From: Takakia lepidozioides
Taxonomy: Eukaryota > Streptophyta > Takakiopsida > Takakiales > Takakiaceae
Reading direction: 5' to 3'
NCBI GenBank assembly: GCA_030704615.1
Contig: CM060733.1
Location: 27,404,001-27,468,000 of the forward strand
Length of the DNA stretch: 64,000 nucleotides
The translations under genes were made by a program, and so were the position numbers. The notes under the pieces were generated by a model. The model ran no database searches. It saw only the letters and a list, made by a program, of their open reading frames with translations, and had not been told where the DNA came from. Each line of letters opens with the position of its first letter. The stretch's first letter is position 1. Shown here piece by piece: positions 11,187 to 22,845 of this stretch.

Positions 11187-14100
11187 ATGTTATTTCGTCG
11201 CCGAATCGGCCATCATTGTCATACTCACTGGCTATGGAATCAAACCTCCCACCTTCATGCATGTAGCTTGAAACAATACTTCCCACTTCAATGTGCGACT
11301 TCCAATCGTCGATGGACTCCGCAGATCCACTTAGATGGTGCCTGTGAGCCTTGGTCTGTCGCTAAACTGAACCTCGCACTTGCCAACTCCGTGCGGTGTT
11401 CCATGGCTCCGAATTCCTACGCTATAGTTTGCTGTCCTCCGCAACTTGGGAGAGCCTGGATCCCAAACGAGGGAGGACTTTGCAGAGTGACTGAAACTTA
11501 CCTTTGTTCCAAATTCAAGCTCAAACCGGGCACAGTTTATTTGGAAGAAGAAAGGAAGGATGTTCCTGGACAGGTTGACGAGACCATTGTCGTGCTAGGT
11601 AACGACGGAGGTTGCGGAATCGAATGGCACGTTCCCCCGTCAGACACCATCCTGTACCGAGCTGTGGGAATGCCCATTCCCTTTCCGAATCAGTCGCTGC
11701 CCACACCATCCACAAAGGAGTCCGGAAACCGAGAGGCGGCCACTGCCAACAGAGAGGTATGCAACGATAATCATTCCCGACCTGGACCGTCAAGACCCTC
11801 CATAGCTTCTCGTGTGGACGTATTCGACATTTCCGACGAGGAAGATGATTGCATTGAGGTACCCATGTCCTCCACACGGTCGTTCAAATCCGGCATGGAC
11901 GTCTCTGTAGGTGCTACGCATGTGCCCTCGAGCATAACTCCAACCCGGTCCATTGTGCAGCTCCTACGACAACATCACCTCGATGGTTCTCGCTCCGAGC
12001 TGGCTGCTCTCGACTATGCCAAATTCCCAGTCAGAAAGGTAACTTTTTCTGCCTCCCGAAGTCGATGGCAATGTCATCTTCGAGTTTCCACCTGTTTCTT
12101 CGTCAAAGAAAGCCTCCGGGATGTTAACAGACATGGATCGAAAGCATGACGGACACCCCTGGTGTGTGACGAAGACCAGTAGCACGAAAATTGCTGATGG
12201 TGTTCGTGTACGATATGTCCTCTGTGCGGGGAAGCTGAGGTGCCTCAATCCCACCTGCTTCCACTTTCTCTCCAAAGGAGGGCGGAGAAACGAGACGGAT
12301 TGGACTGGCACAACGCATCATCCATTCATTGTCTCCAGCCAAGCTCCTGCGGGTTCTTTCAAGTGTGCACATTGCAAAGAACCACCGACGTGCATGTCCA
12401 TGTGCAGAGCCAAGCAATATTACGTTATCCATTTGCTCCCGGACTTGACTAGAGCTTGCATACACGTTGGGGTCCACTGCCACCCCTTGGCGAGAGGCAA
12501 CATGCGTGAGGCTATGCAGGAAGCACACGACATCATAAAAGAGGAGGTGAAATTGAGCCCCGGAGCCAGACCAAAGCAGATTCAGCTGAAGGCAGCCCAC
12601 AAGATTGCTCTTGGCAAAATCATGTCTGAAGATGGTTCCGACCGAGAGCCCTTGACCGAAGATGAGATGCGTGACCTCTTGGAGTCCGTCTCGCACGTTT
12701 GTAGTCCGAATGTGCGGAATCACATCGTATCTTGCAAGCAGGAGTTCGGCAGGGGGTCGGACATGTACTCAATCCTGGAGGTGAAACGAATGACTGGATA
12801 TGACTACATCCAAGGTAGCAGGTTTCCAGGGCAAGGCAGCAAATCCGATCGTTGTTACATTTTCAAAATGTCGACGTGTGGGCCTGGGAGTGGAGTCGAC
12901 TTGGTCACTCGCATGACAACTGGAAACTTGTCGAATGCTTGGGTGATGTTTGATCACATCAAGCGAATTACAAACCATCAGTGGGTGACTATGGGTGCGC
13001 ATGTTTATGACTATCACTCCAAGAGGCTCATGACGATTGCAATCTGCGAGATGAAAGGGGAGGACACACAGTCCGAGATGCATCTGTGGGAGGGCATAAA
13101 CCAGCAGATGGCAAGGGCGGGATTGCCAGAGCCCAATTTCAGGGGATTCATGGCAGACAACGCTCAGGCCAACTGGGCAGCGGTGCGGCGTGTGTACGGT
13201 GAGGACCCCAATGTTCCAATGGAGGGGAAAGAGAGATCCTGTGGATTCCATTGGATGCAGAGTCTATCCCACTACACTACCAAATTTGTTGCTAGCTCAT
13301 TCCAGGCTGAACACCGTGTCCTTTGTACGGCGTGGAAGGATGCACCCACATTTGATGACGCGGAGGTTAAGTTTGCTATCATCGAGGCTTGGTGGAACAC
13401 GTCAGGTGCAGTGGAGACAACCAATCTGGGAGCATTGCACAGCTGGTTGGGGTGGTGGCATTTTTGGTATCGACAGTTCGGACAGTACATGCGGGAGGTA
13501 GGCTGCTGTCAATTTCGTTCATTTGTCTTTCTGTTACGGACATTTCGATTGGTCCCTCACCTCACCATTGTTTGTGTCCTTCTAGGAGCGGTGCTTGGAT
13601 TCCGACACGGACATGCCGAACACGAATATGGCAGAATCGGTCCACTCCTCCTGGCGAGCGTCTTCTGCCGCACATCTGGTGGACGTAGTGACGGCCACAA
13701 CGGAGGACATCGACAGAGCAATCATGCAGCAAGCCACGTACTACAAGTTCATGAGCGGCAAACAATGGGGCTTTGGGCCGGACAGGGAGGAATTGTTGGT
13801 ACGAACAGCTTCGAGGTCCAAGAATCCAGTGAAATGGGCGACAACATTGCGAGAGAAGATCAAAGGGACGCCTCTGCACCGCAGAGGTGAACACCTAGAG
13901 GGGGACGTCCGGACTCGCCCTGTCAGGCGGAGGATTGAAGAGGAACCCGGGTGCGAAGAGGATTCCTGGAGATCCGACAGGAACATTCGGACAGCACCTC
14001 GAGGTCCCGTCATGTTGCCGCACAATGTGTCTTCCAGCAGTGGAAGCCCAAGAAATTCCAGATCGCCGTCGCCTTCAACCGGAGATTTCGTGCAACAAAT

Positions 14101-15016
14101 TCCCACCGCTCCCTTGCCCCAGATTCCGCCCGCTGTTATGCAGTATGGCCAAGCCATTGTGGAGACGACTGTGTCTGCCTCACAGTGGAGAATTGCTCGC
14201 ACAAAGCCGTCGTTTCGAGGAAGGTGTTCCGCAATTCGTGTGGATACACGGCAACGTTGTTTATAGATGATAAGGATGAATCCAGATGGGGCTGTCCCTG
14301 CTCCTACTTTTACAGGAAGATTTGTCCATGCAAAGTTTGCGGAGGCGACAACCACCCAGTTCTGGTTATGCAGGCACGACATTATGACTTGCGTGTATGG
14401 AAAGCCCAAGTACGGCATACAAACAATGCCAGAGGCTCCCCCGGTGTGGCCGGTGGAACCAGGCTGCGATCTGAGTCAGGTTGAGGCCGACGCCCTTACC
14501 GCCGCAGGATTTCGGATGGTGCAGCGCACTGACGTCCCCAGACAACCATTTCCGCTTCCACAGCCTCCACCACCGACCCCTGTGAGAGCAAGAACAATGG
14601 GACACGACAGCTCTAAGCATCCTACACACCGTTGGGGGAAACCGAAGAGGCGGCGACCTCCCTCAAAAGTGAACGAGACAAGGATGGGGAATGCACTTCG
14701 GATGAACTGTACAATCCAGAGCTCGACAGAAGTGCCCCCACCAGGATTCGGGCGTGTGTATCAGATGGCCACGGCGGGCTCAGCTGTTCGCAATGAGGTG
14801 TACACCATCACCATTTCAGAATTACCCACCTGCAATTGCACCGACTTCCAGATCATGGCGAACAAGGGGGCATCATACTGCCCTTGCAAGCATTTGTACT
14901 ACGTGTACCTAAAGAGACTCCGTTGTAATTCCACAACTCATCACTTCATACATGCACCAGGGTTGAGCCCCCAGGAGGTTCACACTCTTCTGAATATGGA
15001 TCCAGGGGACCAGTGA
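11187..15016 (+). CDS. MULE-like DDE transposase with N-terminal zinc region and C-terminal SWIM finger (frameshifted)
   Basis: Plus-strand spliced gene. The N-terminal frame 11187-12048 shifts by one base in a five-T run at 12044-12048 and continues as FLPPEVDGNVIFEFPP. It then runs through KHDGHPWC and a Cys/His-rich region with C-x4-C and a GVHCHPL motif. The catalytic region includes YDYHSKRLMTIA, GFMADNAQANWAAV and CGFHWMQ, the CxxH signature of Mutator-like transposases. A GT-AG intron 13498-13585 (88 nt) joins QYMRE to ERCLDSDTD in phase 0. A second short intron probably ends at 14315 and removes the TAG at 14264; the donor at 14238 keeps the frame. The C-terminus carries a SWIM finger, CNCTDF-x(n)-CPCKH. 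The true start could also be the ATG at 11403. The T-run shift makes it a likely pseudogene unless it is a sequencing error. The related copy at 36152 supports the corrected reading. Confidence 0.75.
13498..13585 (+). other. transposase intron 1 (88 nt, GT-AG)
   Basis: The donor is GAG|GTAGGC and the acceptor is TCCTTCTAG|GAGCGG. Removing it fuses the two frames in phase with no stop codon and brings TNMAESVHSSW into the protein. The short, pyrimidine-rich 3' end is typical of plant introns. Confidence 0.8.
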
Positions 15017-15872
15017 GCTTGGCTTGCGGTCCACATACAATGGTACGCCCATCCTTTTCGGATAGTAGAATTGTACTGCTGCCAGTACCTCAGACTCTGG
15101 CCACACAAAGGTCCGACATATGTCTTGCCTACCAGTAACCTGTTTTGATCAACTAAGATATTACTATATCGTTCACTTGTTTCCACGTGCATGTATTTTT
15201 GTATGTTGGAGGGTTCATGTTTTTCTGCTTTCCGAAAACTTGCTCTCCTCATTCGACCTCCGACAAGGAAATGCGGCACCGAATTTCCAAGTATCGTCGT
15301 AGGTACCCCCAGAGGCGGCCTTCGCCAACACCAAACCGCTCCGAAATTTCGCACGTGCGAACCCTAATGCGGCACCCTATTTCCCAGTTCAGTTGCAAAC
15401 CTTTCCCGCCGAATACCCGAAGAAGACAGAATTGTGAAGTACTACAGACTGTATTGGTGCAGACTCCATTGGTTCAATCGCGGCAAAAGGGTCAGCTTCA
15501 TTCCAATGTTAAGGCATGTAAAACCGCGGAATACTCTATACAGGCCAGTATGCGACGTCCTTTTGCAGTGGTATACTGGATTTCCCGTTGCACGGTCACT
15601 TATTTCCATGAGCGGATCTAAAAAACCATGAGCGGACTTGTTGCTGACGACATATCTTCGCCGCATTACATGATCTGGAACGTCCAAAAACGGCAAGGTC
15701 AAATTAAAAAACTATTATTTTAATACTTGTTTAATCTGCCGCATTTCCAAATTTGGAGGAGTCCGCTCATGAAATCCGCGTATCTTAGACTTCGGCTCAC
15801 CGCTCATGCGGCTCATGCGGCTCATGGCTCATGGCTCATGGTTTCTGCTCATGAAATAGTAAACCTCCTTAT
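15017..15872. other. 3' flank of the transposase inside the insertion
   Basis: No gene is seen. Two degenerate palindromes of the element family lie at about 15268-15289 (AAATGCGGCACCGAATTT) and 15363-15387. A half-site TGCCGCATTTCC is near 15737. At 15795-15855 a degenerate run of GCTCATG-type 7-12-bp repeats lies next to the right junction with the 5S unit. Confidence 0.6.
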
Positions 15873-16905
15873 ATTGGGTCGTGGGCTCTGCCCGGAAGGA
15901 GATTTCACAAGATTTTTTCTTCTTCTTAAAAACAATTTGAATTCAACGAAAACGGACTTCAAGGTGCCGCCGGGGGTGGAGCACCGCAAAATCACGCCTC
16001 AAATTATATGTTTTCGAACGAACGTGTTGTCTTTCCCCTGGTCACGCGAGACCGTGGCATGGCCAAACTAAAAAGTGGTGAAGGAAACAAAATTCGAAAC
16101 GGAACTTAACGATAACTTGGGGGCTGGGACATCCATACAAGAAACAGGACACAATCCTTCTTGAGCCGAGCCATATCATGGCACACTAAGCGTAACACGT
16201 GGCAGCCGGCTTAGGGACTAAGAAGAAATTCTTGCAAAGTAAAGTGGAGGGGCAAGGGCCCCCGGGAAAATAGGGAGAGAAAAAAAATGCGAAAAGGGTG
16301 CAGCACCGGGACTTCCCGGGAGGTCACCCATCCCAGTACTATTCCGGCCCAAAGGCGCTTAACTTCAGAGTTCTGACGGGATCTGGTGTAGTAGCCTTGG
16401 TATGACCGCACCACGACATCCACGCTTCTGGCTTGCTACTTATACACTGCCCACGCAAACAACACTACACTGCTCCCACTAGTATTTTCCATGCCCCTTT
16501 TGCTACTCTTCGTTGATGGTTGCTCTTCTAGAACACCGCCATACATTATTTTTGCATGCTTACATTGGGTCGTGGGCTCTGCCCGGAAGGAGATTTCACA
16601 AGATTTTTTCTTCTTCTTAAAAACAATTTGAATTCAACGAAAACGGACTTCAAGGTGCCGCCGGGGGTGGAGCACCGCAAAATCACGCCTCAAATTATAT
16701 GTTTTCGAACGAACGTGTTGTCTTTCCCCTGGTCACGCGAGACCGTGGCATGGCCAAACTAAAAAGTGGTGAAGGAAACAAAATTCGAAACGGAACTTAA
16801 CGATAACTTGGGGGCCGGGACATCCATACAAGAAACAGGACACAATCCTTCTTGAGCCGAGCCATATCATGGCACACTAAGCGTAACACGTGGCAACCGG
16901 CTTAG
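15873..16905 (-). repeat. 5S rDNA array, right block and array edge
   Basis: 5S spacer resumes at ATTGGGTCGTGGG. It includes one more 5S gene and most of a further unit, then ends at 16905 inside the spacer, where the sequence becomes unrelated. This block lacks an 18-bp spacer segment present in the left units (near 16240) and carries several substitutions, as expected for the less homogenised edge of an array. Confidence 0.93.
16296..16414 (-). rRNA. 5S ribosomal RNA (copy 8, array edge)
   Basis: A 119-nt 5S gene with one substitution relative to copies 1-7: plus strand TTCTGACGGG instead of TTCTGATGGG. This changes the otherwise invariant CCCATCAGAAC to CCCGTCAGAAC. The TATAAG element and T-run terminator remain, so it may be transcribed but could be a variant or a pseudogene. 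Confidence 0.93.
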
Positions 16906-18442
16906 AAACCGTCAAAGCGCGGAAATTATCGAGCTCCCAACCCACCATCCCTGATTTATAAAAGGAAAGCGTAATTGCAACAATTCAAAAGCAATGTCTT
17001 GAGTGCCTTCTTCATTGTGTAATGGAAGTTGATGGCTATCTCCTCTTTGTCTCGATACATAACATTCTAATTTGATTTGTGTTTGTTGGAACCTGGATAT
17101 GGTGCCTGTGGCCCCTGCCTGCAACTAGGGAAAGGGCATCAGATAGGCCCATGGTCATGTTGTTCAAGGTATGACACAGCTGAAAGAAGCTGGAAGAAAC
17201 TGTGGTTTTTCTCTTGGAAGGTAGTGCCAAAGAGCTGAATGGGGTAGGCCATAGCCATTCTCTTCCAAGTGTCGTCCTCTGACCAAGGCGATTGAGGAAA
17301 GAATAAAATATGATCATGTGAGTTAGCACTGTTTAATAGGGATGGATTACCTATGTGGTCTGTTTAGGCATGCTTCTAACTCACATTCTCATAATTATTA
17401 TCTTGAAGCAATAGAGCAGCATCAGGCGGGAGAGGCACCCTGGCAACTTTCACCTCCCTCCTCTTCCGTCCAAGGTGTTGACTTTTACAAAAGTATCTCC
17501 CAGCTAAAAATCCTAGAAGACCTCGCCAGAGCATACAAGCGGGGCGACTCCGCTCCGGTTGTCAATGAACGCCTTCATCATGACAGCGCTCTCGTTCTGT
17601 AACATTAGTCGCAACAAATTGCCAAAGAGGTGAGCATGTCGGATAAATGGCCCCGTTACCTTTCTGGGCCATATCCTCGATAGCTTTCGAGGACCGCACT
17701 GCAGACCTTTGAAATGATTGGCTGCAACACCACAGACGAGAGCTTTCGCAGTCACAACTCTGCGAATTCAGCACTACGCCCTCTTATCCACCAGTTGGGG
17801 CCTTTTCGCCATCCCCACATCTCTAAGGTGTTCTACCTCTATGCCATGCCGAGGATTAGGTGAATTTACGTCACAGGTCCCGAAATCCTTTAGAATGTTT
17901 CACAATTGGCCCAGAAACAGTATGCAATAATTTCAAACAGTGCATGCACAAAGGGAGACCATGGAATCTGAGAGACAAAAGGGGGGGGGGGGGAAGTTGG
18001 CAACTGAAGGAAGAGACAAGCAAGTAGGAAGAGACAAGTTGTTAGCAAGGCGATCGACAATGATCTCGTTCACAAAGTACTGCATCATCTGGAATCCGCC
18101 TCCCCTTCCAGCCATCGCTTCCCTGTTCTTCGCAACTCCTACTCTTCCAGACTGCTTCGAATCGGTGGCAGCAAAAGCCCCCTAAGCCCTGAGCGTTAGG
18201 GATTTCGGATACAGGGAAAGCGGTTATGGGTTCCAATTCGTATAAGCGCGTCGCACCCGCTGGCCCACCAGCAAACTTCGGTACTTCTGTTTAGTAATTT
18301 TACCCAATAACTTACATTATTTTTTCATTCGCGCAAACATCAGTCAACCCTCTGGACGGTTGAGGTGAGGTTCATTCGGAATAGAGGACTGCTTTCGGCA
18401 TGGGAGGTGTAGCTCTGGTTTTGGGTGCAAGCGAGCACAGCA
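16906..18442. other. intergenic region between the 5S array and the JmjC gene
   Basis: No supported gene. A 14-base G run starts at about 17983. A minus-strand frame at 17755-17513 is open but unrecognised. The last ~200 bp should hold the promoter and 5' UTR of the downstream gene. An ACCCAATAAC motif near 18300 is the only promoter-like element I noted. Confidence 0.5.
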
Positions 18443-21400
18443 ATGGCAGGCAAGAAAAGGAAGCGGAATGCCGGTTATGTGATGGCGCAGCTGGAGGATG
18501 CCTTGCGATCGGAGCCTGCGGTTCTGGACAGAGTGGTGCGCAAGCTGTGCATGATGTTGCAAGGGCAGCCTCGAGATTGTATGGAAGGAGTGGCTTCCGA
18601 CCTCATCGGACGTGGCTTGCTCACCCGGCTACCGGAACTCTTGCAACACCCGTGAGTTCTCTTTTTTCGTACCTTCTATGTGCAATTTTGATAGGAAATT
18701 GGTGGGATGGGCGGTCAAATGGTAGCAGGTCTTTGATTAGCCTTACAAACATGACCTGAGGGACTGTAACTAGCGAGCTTTATAGGTACTTTTCTTTCAG
18801 GAATTTTTTTTTATCGTGACAAGAGTGATAGTGTAGATTCCAAGCAGAAATCTCTTTTTGCTCATCTGTATTGTGTTAGAGATTTCGTAGATTTCGTGAG
18901 AAACGTTTCCAATTACCGAGCAACTGTTAAGCTATGCAGGAACCGTTGTTGCATATCTAGCTACGCCTGGCTCTGTTTCTGCTTGAGTATGTTAGAGACT
19001 GCATTATATCCTGTCTGACAAAAATGTTGAAAATACTCCCATGTTCGCATAGCCGTATGTGACGTGGCTACTAGTTTTACGATCCCTTTTGTACGAGCAG
19101 CTCCCTTCCGCATTCCCTCTCTGGTTTGAAGTTGTTTTTATAACAGGTGTTCTGAAGTAGGGCTGAGATACTTGTATCCCCTTTGCTTGGCATGGATGAT
19201 GTATAGTACCTTTCTCTTCCTGAAATTGAAGTGACGATAACAGGTGTCCTGAAGTGGCAGTAGGAGCGGCTGAGGTACTTGGCTTATTGGCAGTTAGTTC
19301 ATATGAAATCAACTGCAAGGTTGCAAGTGAGGAAGAGGTTTTAAAAGCATTGGGTCAAATGCTATTGAGTAGAGATGCAGGACGCCTCATGGGAGCTTGT
19401 GATGCTGTCATGGATGTGGCTGTAACACCCCTTGGCTGTATTTCTTTGGGAAAATCACCTGGTCTTCAGGAGCATCTTCTGTGAGTAATTGTACCCTGGA
19501 TATTTTGTGGCCTCTGCTGACTAACTTGACAAGCTTTTGCATACATACAGTTTTTTAATCACATCTTCCACTCCCACAAATAGGTTCCTCTGCCTTCTTA
19601 GTGGAGCTTATATGTTTCATTTGTACTGTCTTCTCTTTCCTTTGGATCCTAGGGTACACCAACATGGATTGTTCAGCTTGTGTTAGGGGGATATAATTCT
19701 AGTGGGGACGGAAGTCACAGTCTATAGTGTCTCTAGGTGCTATAATATAGTAGCAAATGGTCATTTCACTTGTGAACAATGCACAGGGAGTTGCATTGTG
19801 TTCTATATTCTTGACAAGTTGTTCCTAACACTTGCAGTGACAGATGGCTACTGTCTTACTTGGCAGATGTATTAAGTGGAGGGGTGAAGACCAGTAGTCT
19901 TAAACCAACTGAGCTTTCTGATGCAAGCTCTGTGGAAGCAAAGCGCAGAAATTCTCCTCCAGAATGTGCTATTGCTAGGGAGAAAGAAGATACAGAGCCT
20001 GAAGAGTTCCCAATCAAATGTATTGCACCGAAGTTAACTGGCAGAGAGGTGGAGGAACTTTTTGATCTGGCTTTGGCTTCTGCCAATGTCATTTTCTGTG
20101 ACAGTGGAGACCATGACTCCATCACCTCACATGTGCTTGCTAGTTTGCGAAAGCTTTGGGAAAAATCAAAGGATTTGTGGTTCCAGCAACTTAAAAATGT
20201 GACAGGTGTATGTGAGAAAGGACTGTCCAAGCAAGATTGCACTCTTTCCAATAAATGCCACCAGCTCTCAAAATTGATTGTGCAGCTCGCTATGTGCCAA
20301 AAGGTTCTGTTGCACTCTGTGGACACAGTGAGGCATAATCTTTTCAAGGGAACAGATAGTTGCTTCGAACACTTCTTTCAAGAGCACTGGGAAACTTCCC
20401 CAGCTGTTATTACCAGAGGTTTTCCGGAAAGTGAGCTGTTTGCCTTATTTGGGGACAAAGTCTGCATTGCTAGCCCAACAAAGTTGTTGAAGGATTTAGT
20501 GTGCTGCATGGTCAGTTGCCCTCCAGCTTCTGCAGATGAAGTGGATCCTGTACTTCTTTTTAGAGATGTGGAAAACAATCTTGGTGAACCACCGGTTCAG
20601 GGGCAGGACATTCACCTTGTGAAGAGTGAGGCTGGCATGGAGGTGCACTACATTGGAGACAGAGGGACAGGATTTGTAACTGCTGAAGACTGTGTGCAGG
20701 CCTATGAGAATGGTTACACTGTTGCAATAAGAGGTATGGAATTTCGTTTTCCTGAAATTGCCGCTATGTCAGAGGCTGTAGCCCTGGCTTTGGGACAAGT
20801 AACTGTTGGGGCGAACCTCTATCTGACCCCTCCAAATGCACAGGGTCTCATAGCCCATCATGATGATCACTGTGTCTTCGTCTGTCAGCTAGCAGGGCAC
20901 AAAAGATGGACAGTTTATCCTGCAGAGCAATTGCTTCCTCGTCTGTATACTTTTAAAGCTCTTTTGCAGGAACCCAGGAAGGACTTGGCCAATCAATTGG
21001 TGCTTGACGAAGGATCTGTACTATATATACCGAGGGGTTTTCCACATGAAGCACATACTAAGTGCTTGGAGATAGGGAGGAATGGTCCTTCATGGGAAAC
21101 CGATAATGAAAGCAGACAAGAATTGTGTGGGCATGCTCACTGTCCCATCGCAGGTTGTCCAGAACACATGACGACCTTGTGCAGCTGGACAAGACTTTCA
21201 AATGAAAGTGTCAAATGCAAATCAAGAGTGCAACAGCCAAAGTGGGCAGGTGCCTCACTTCATCTTTCGTTGGGTGTGGAGGTGGAGCCTGCATTTGAGT
21301 ACGTTATCCACTGCCCTTCTAGAAACATCCATTGGGACTGTATGGGGAAAGAGACAAACCTAGAAGAAAAATTCCTAAGAGGATGTCTGACACCGGAGAA

Positions 21401-22331
21401 GCCAAATGTCCTGGGATCAGGAGAGAAAGATGGGCAACATGAGTGCACATCCTCATCTGAACTCGTTTTCTTTGTAGTTTTTCCTTGAGCTATGACCCTC
21501 TTGTCAGAATATCTCTTTCTTGATCTTGGACCTGTTGTCTGTGTCACCCACTACAGAAACACTCTTCCTTTGCTACAATGTCAACAATTGTAGTCTAGGT
21601 AGCACATTTTCACCTGGTGAAGTTTCAAAGTTGAATGGAGTACATGGAATTAATTTAGCAGTACTAGAAAGTGAAAGCAAAGTCTCAATAAGTTGCCGAC
21701 AAGATCCTTGAGGCAGCCTCTTAGTTGGCCGATATATGCTGTTGAGTCTAGTGTGTTGCTGAGATGCAGGTGGGAAGGTTTGCTGCATATTGCGCTGCGA
21801 ATATGGGCACATCAACAGCAGCAGCAGGCCACACAAAGTGCAATAAATAAATGTAGAGTTGAAGACCTTTCTGAAGGGCTTCTTCATACTGCAATAAGAA
21901 ATATAGCAAAGAACTCCAAGGCATTCCGAAAGGCTTGCATTCTTGCAGGGCCAACTCCCGCTATGAAAGGAACTACAGGAAAAAGTTGCATGAGGACTGC
22001 CTTTGCAGAACAAGTTTTCAGCACTTTGGTGAAGGAGATTGCTGAAACAGCTAACTTCCAGGAAGCTGTTCAAGAACACCAAATGGGTTTGGCATGGTTG
22101 GGCTGGTTGCGCCACTTGCCTGTAGGTATGATTCATTATGAGTGGAGTCCTAGTGAGTTTAGTGCTGATCTTCTTCAACAGGCATTCTCATACATGACAC
22201 ATGCTTTTGGTCAAGAGGCTGCATTTATGGGAGCAATGGAAGCTCAATGCTCCATGCTTGGGGCCTTTAGGAATTGCCGCAGAAAGCTGATCAATGGAAT
22301 GTTGGCATTGCATTCGAGCTACACAATGTAA
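18443..22331 (+). CDS. JmjC-domain ribosomal oxygenase-like protein (NO66/MINA type)
   Basis: Four exons, 18443-18651, 19244-19480, 19838-21298 and 21770-22331, join in phase to 822 codons. All introns are GT-AG, and the last donor reads GA|GTACGT. The N-terminus begins MAGKKRKRN, a possible nuclear or nucleolar signal, followed by helical repeat-like segments (LLQHP-CPEVAVGAAEVLGLLA). The JmjC core has LYLTPPNAQGL then HHDD, with the HxD pair at about H489/D491, and IPRGFPHEAHT supplying the distal histidine. The exon 3/4 join produces PAFE-WEGLLHIALRIW, typical of the region after the JmjC barrel. A helical C-terminus with a short Q tract follows. Family members are Fe(II)/2-oxoglutarate oxygenases that hydroxylate ribosomal proteins or act on histones; the substrate here is unknown. 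The metal ligands are present and no stop or frameshift is seen, so the gene looks functional. Confidence 0.88.
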
Positions 22332-22375
22332 AGCAAGTCAGCATGATGAACTGACTCTCTAGAGTATAGAGTTAC
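22332..22375 (+). other. probable start of the 3' UTR of the JmjC gene
   Basis: Short stretch after the TAA. No clear polyadenylation signal is seen before the LINE-like remnant begins. Confidence 0.3.
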
Positions 22376-22792
22376 ATGAATTGGAACAAAGTTGTTGAAG
22401 GACAGTGTGCTGTATCAAACACCTTCTTCCAATACAGGGCCAAGAAAGCTTACCGAAATCTGAACTCCAGCTCACTCCCTTCTGTCAAATGGGACGCTAA
22501 AAGGAGCTCCTACAGGTTCCAAAGGAAACAGTGGCAGGCAGTTTGGAGGAGGCAGTTGGCTAAATTTACACAGGCCGTCGTATGCAAATGCTGCGCCCTG
22601 GTACTTGCTGAATCATTAGAGCATTGTTTGTTACATTGCCCGATCACCATAAAGATCTGGCCGAGAATTACAGACATCAGTGGGACATGGTTCCCAAACC
22701 CTCTGATAGCAACAACCATCCTCCTAAACTACAATCCCATCACAAAACAACTTGCCTCATCATCCATGGGGTTTGACACATTAAAAGTGTAG
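22376..22792 (+). pseudogene. LINE (non-LTR) retroelement remnant with RT zinc-binding motif
   Basis: A 138-codon open frame contains VCKCC followed by ESLEHCLLHCP and IKIW. This is the C-x2-C, E-HLLLHCP, W arrangement of the zinc-binding segment that follows plant non-LTR reverse transcriptases. A basic region rich in W and R precedes it (RKQWQAVWRRQLAKF). No reverse transcriptase domain is attached, so it is a fragment. Confidence 0.55.
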
Positions 22793-22845
22793 GGTAAAGA
22801 ACCGGGGCAAGGGGGTTCACCAGTTTAAGCCGATGAGGGCGGATC

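Larger units (their letters stand above)
4706..15872. mobile_element. 11.2-kb composite DNA element inserted in the 5S array (MULE-like transposase plus ParB/MTase-like gene)
   Basis: The 5S unit is interrupted at 4705/4706 and resumes at about 15873, with 38 bp of the unit missing (the segment from TTCTAGAACACC to GCATGCTTAC). Between the breaks lie a minus-strand spliced accessory gene, a central palindrome array and a plus-strand transposase, arranged divergently. I found no terminal inverted repeats and no target duplication. The left break falls inside the accessory gene's last coding exon, as shown by the longer homologous exon at 44196-44399. The insert is therefore either a truncated element or the product of a rearrangement. 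Both genes occur again together in the 36-44 kb region, which supports treating them as one mobile unit. Confidence 0.7.

Noticed and set aside
9018-11271. Long overlapping open frames over the palindrome array on both strands
   Set aside because: The palindrome lacks stops in most phases, and its translation repeats the same words (MRCRIS, KCGTAFPF) on both strands. Symmetry explains the openness; no start context or domain supports a protein.
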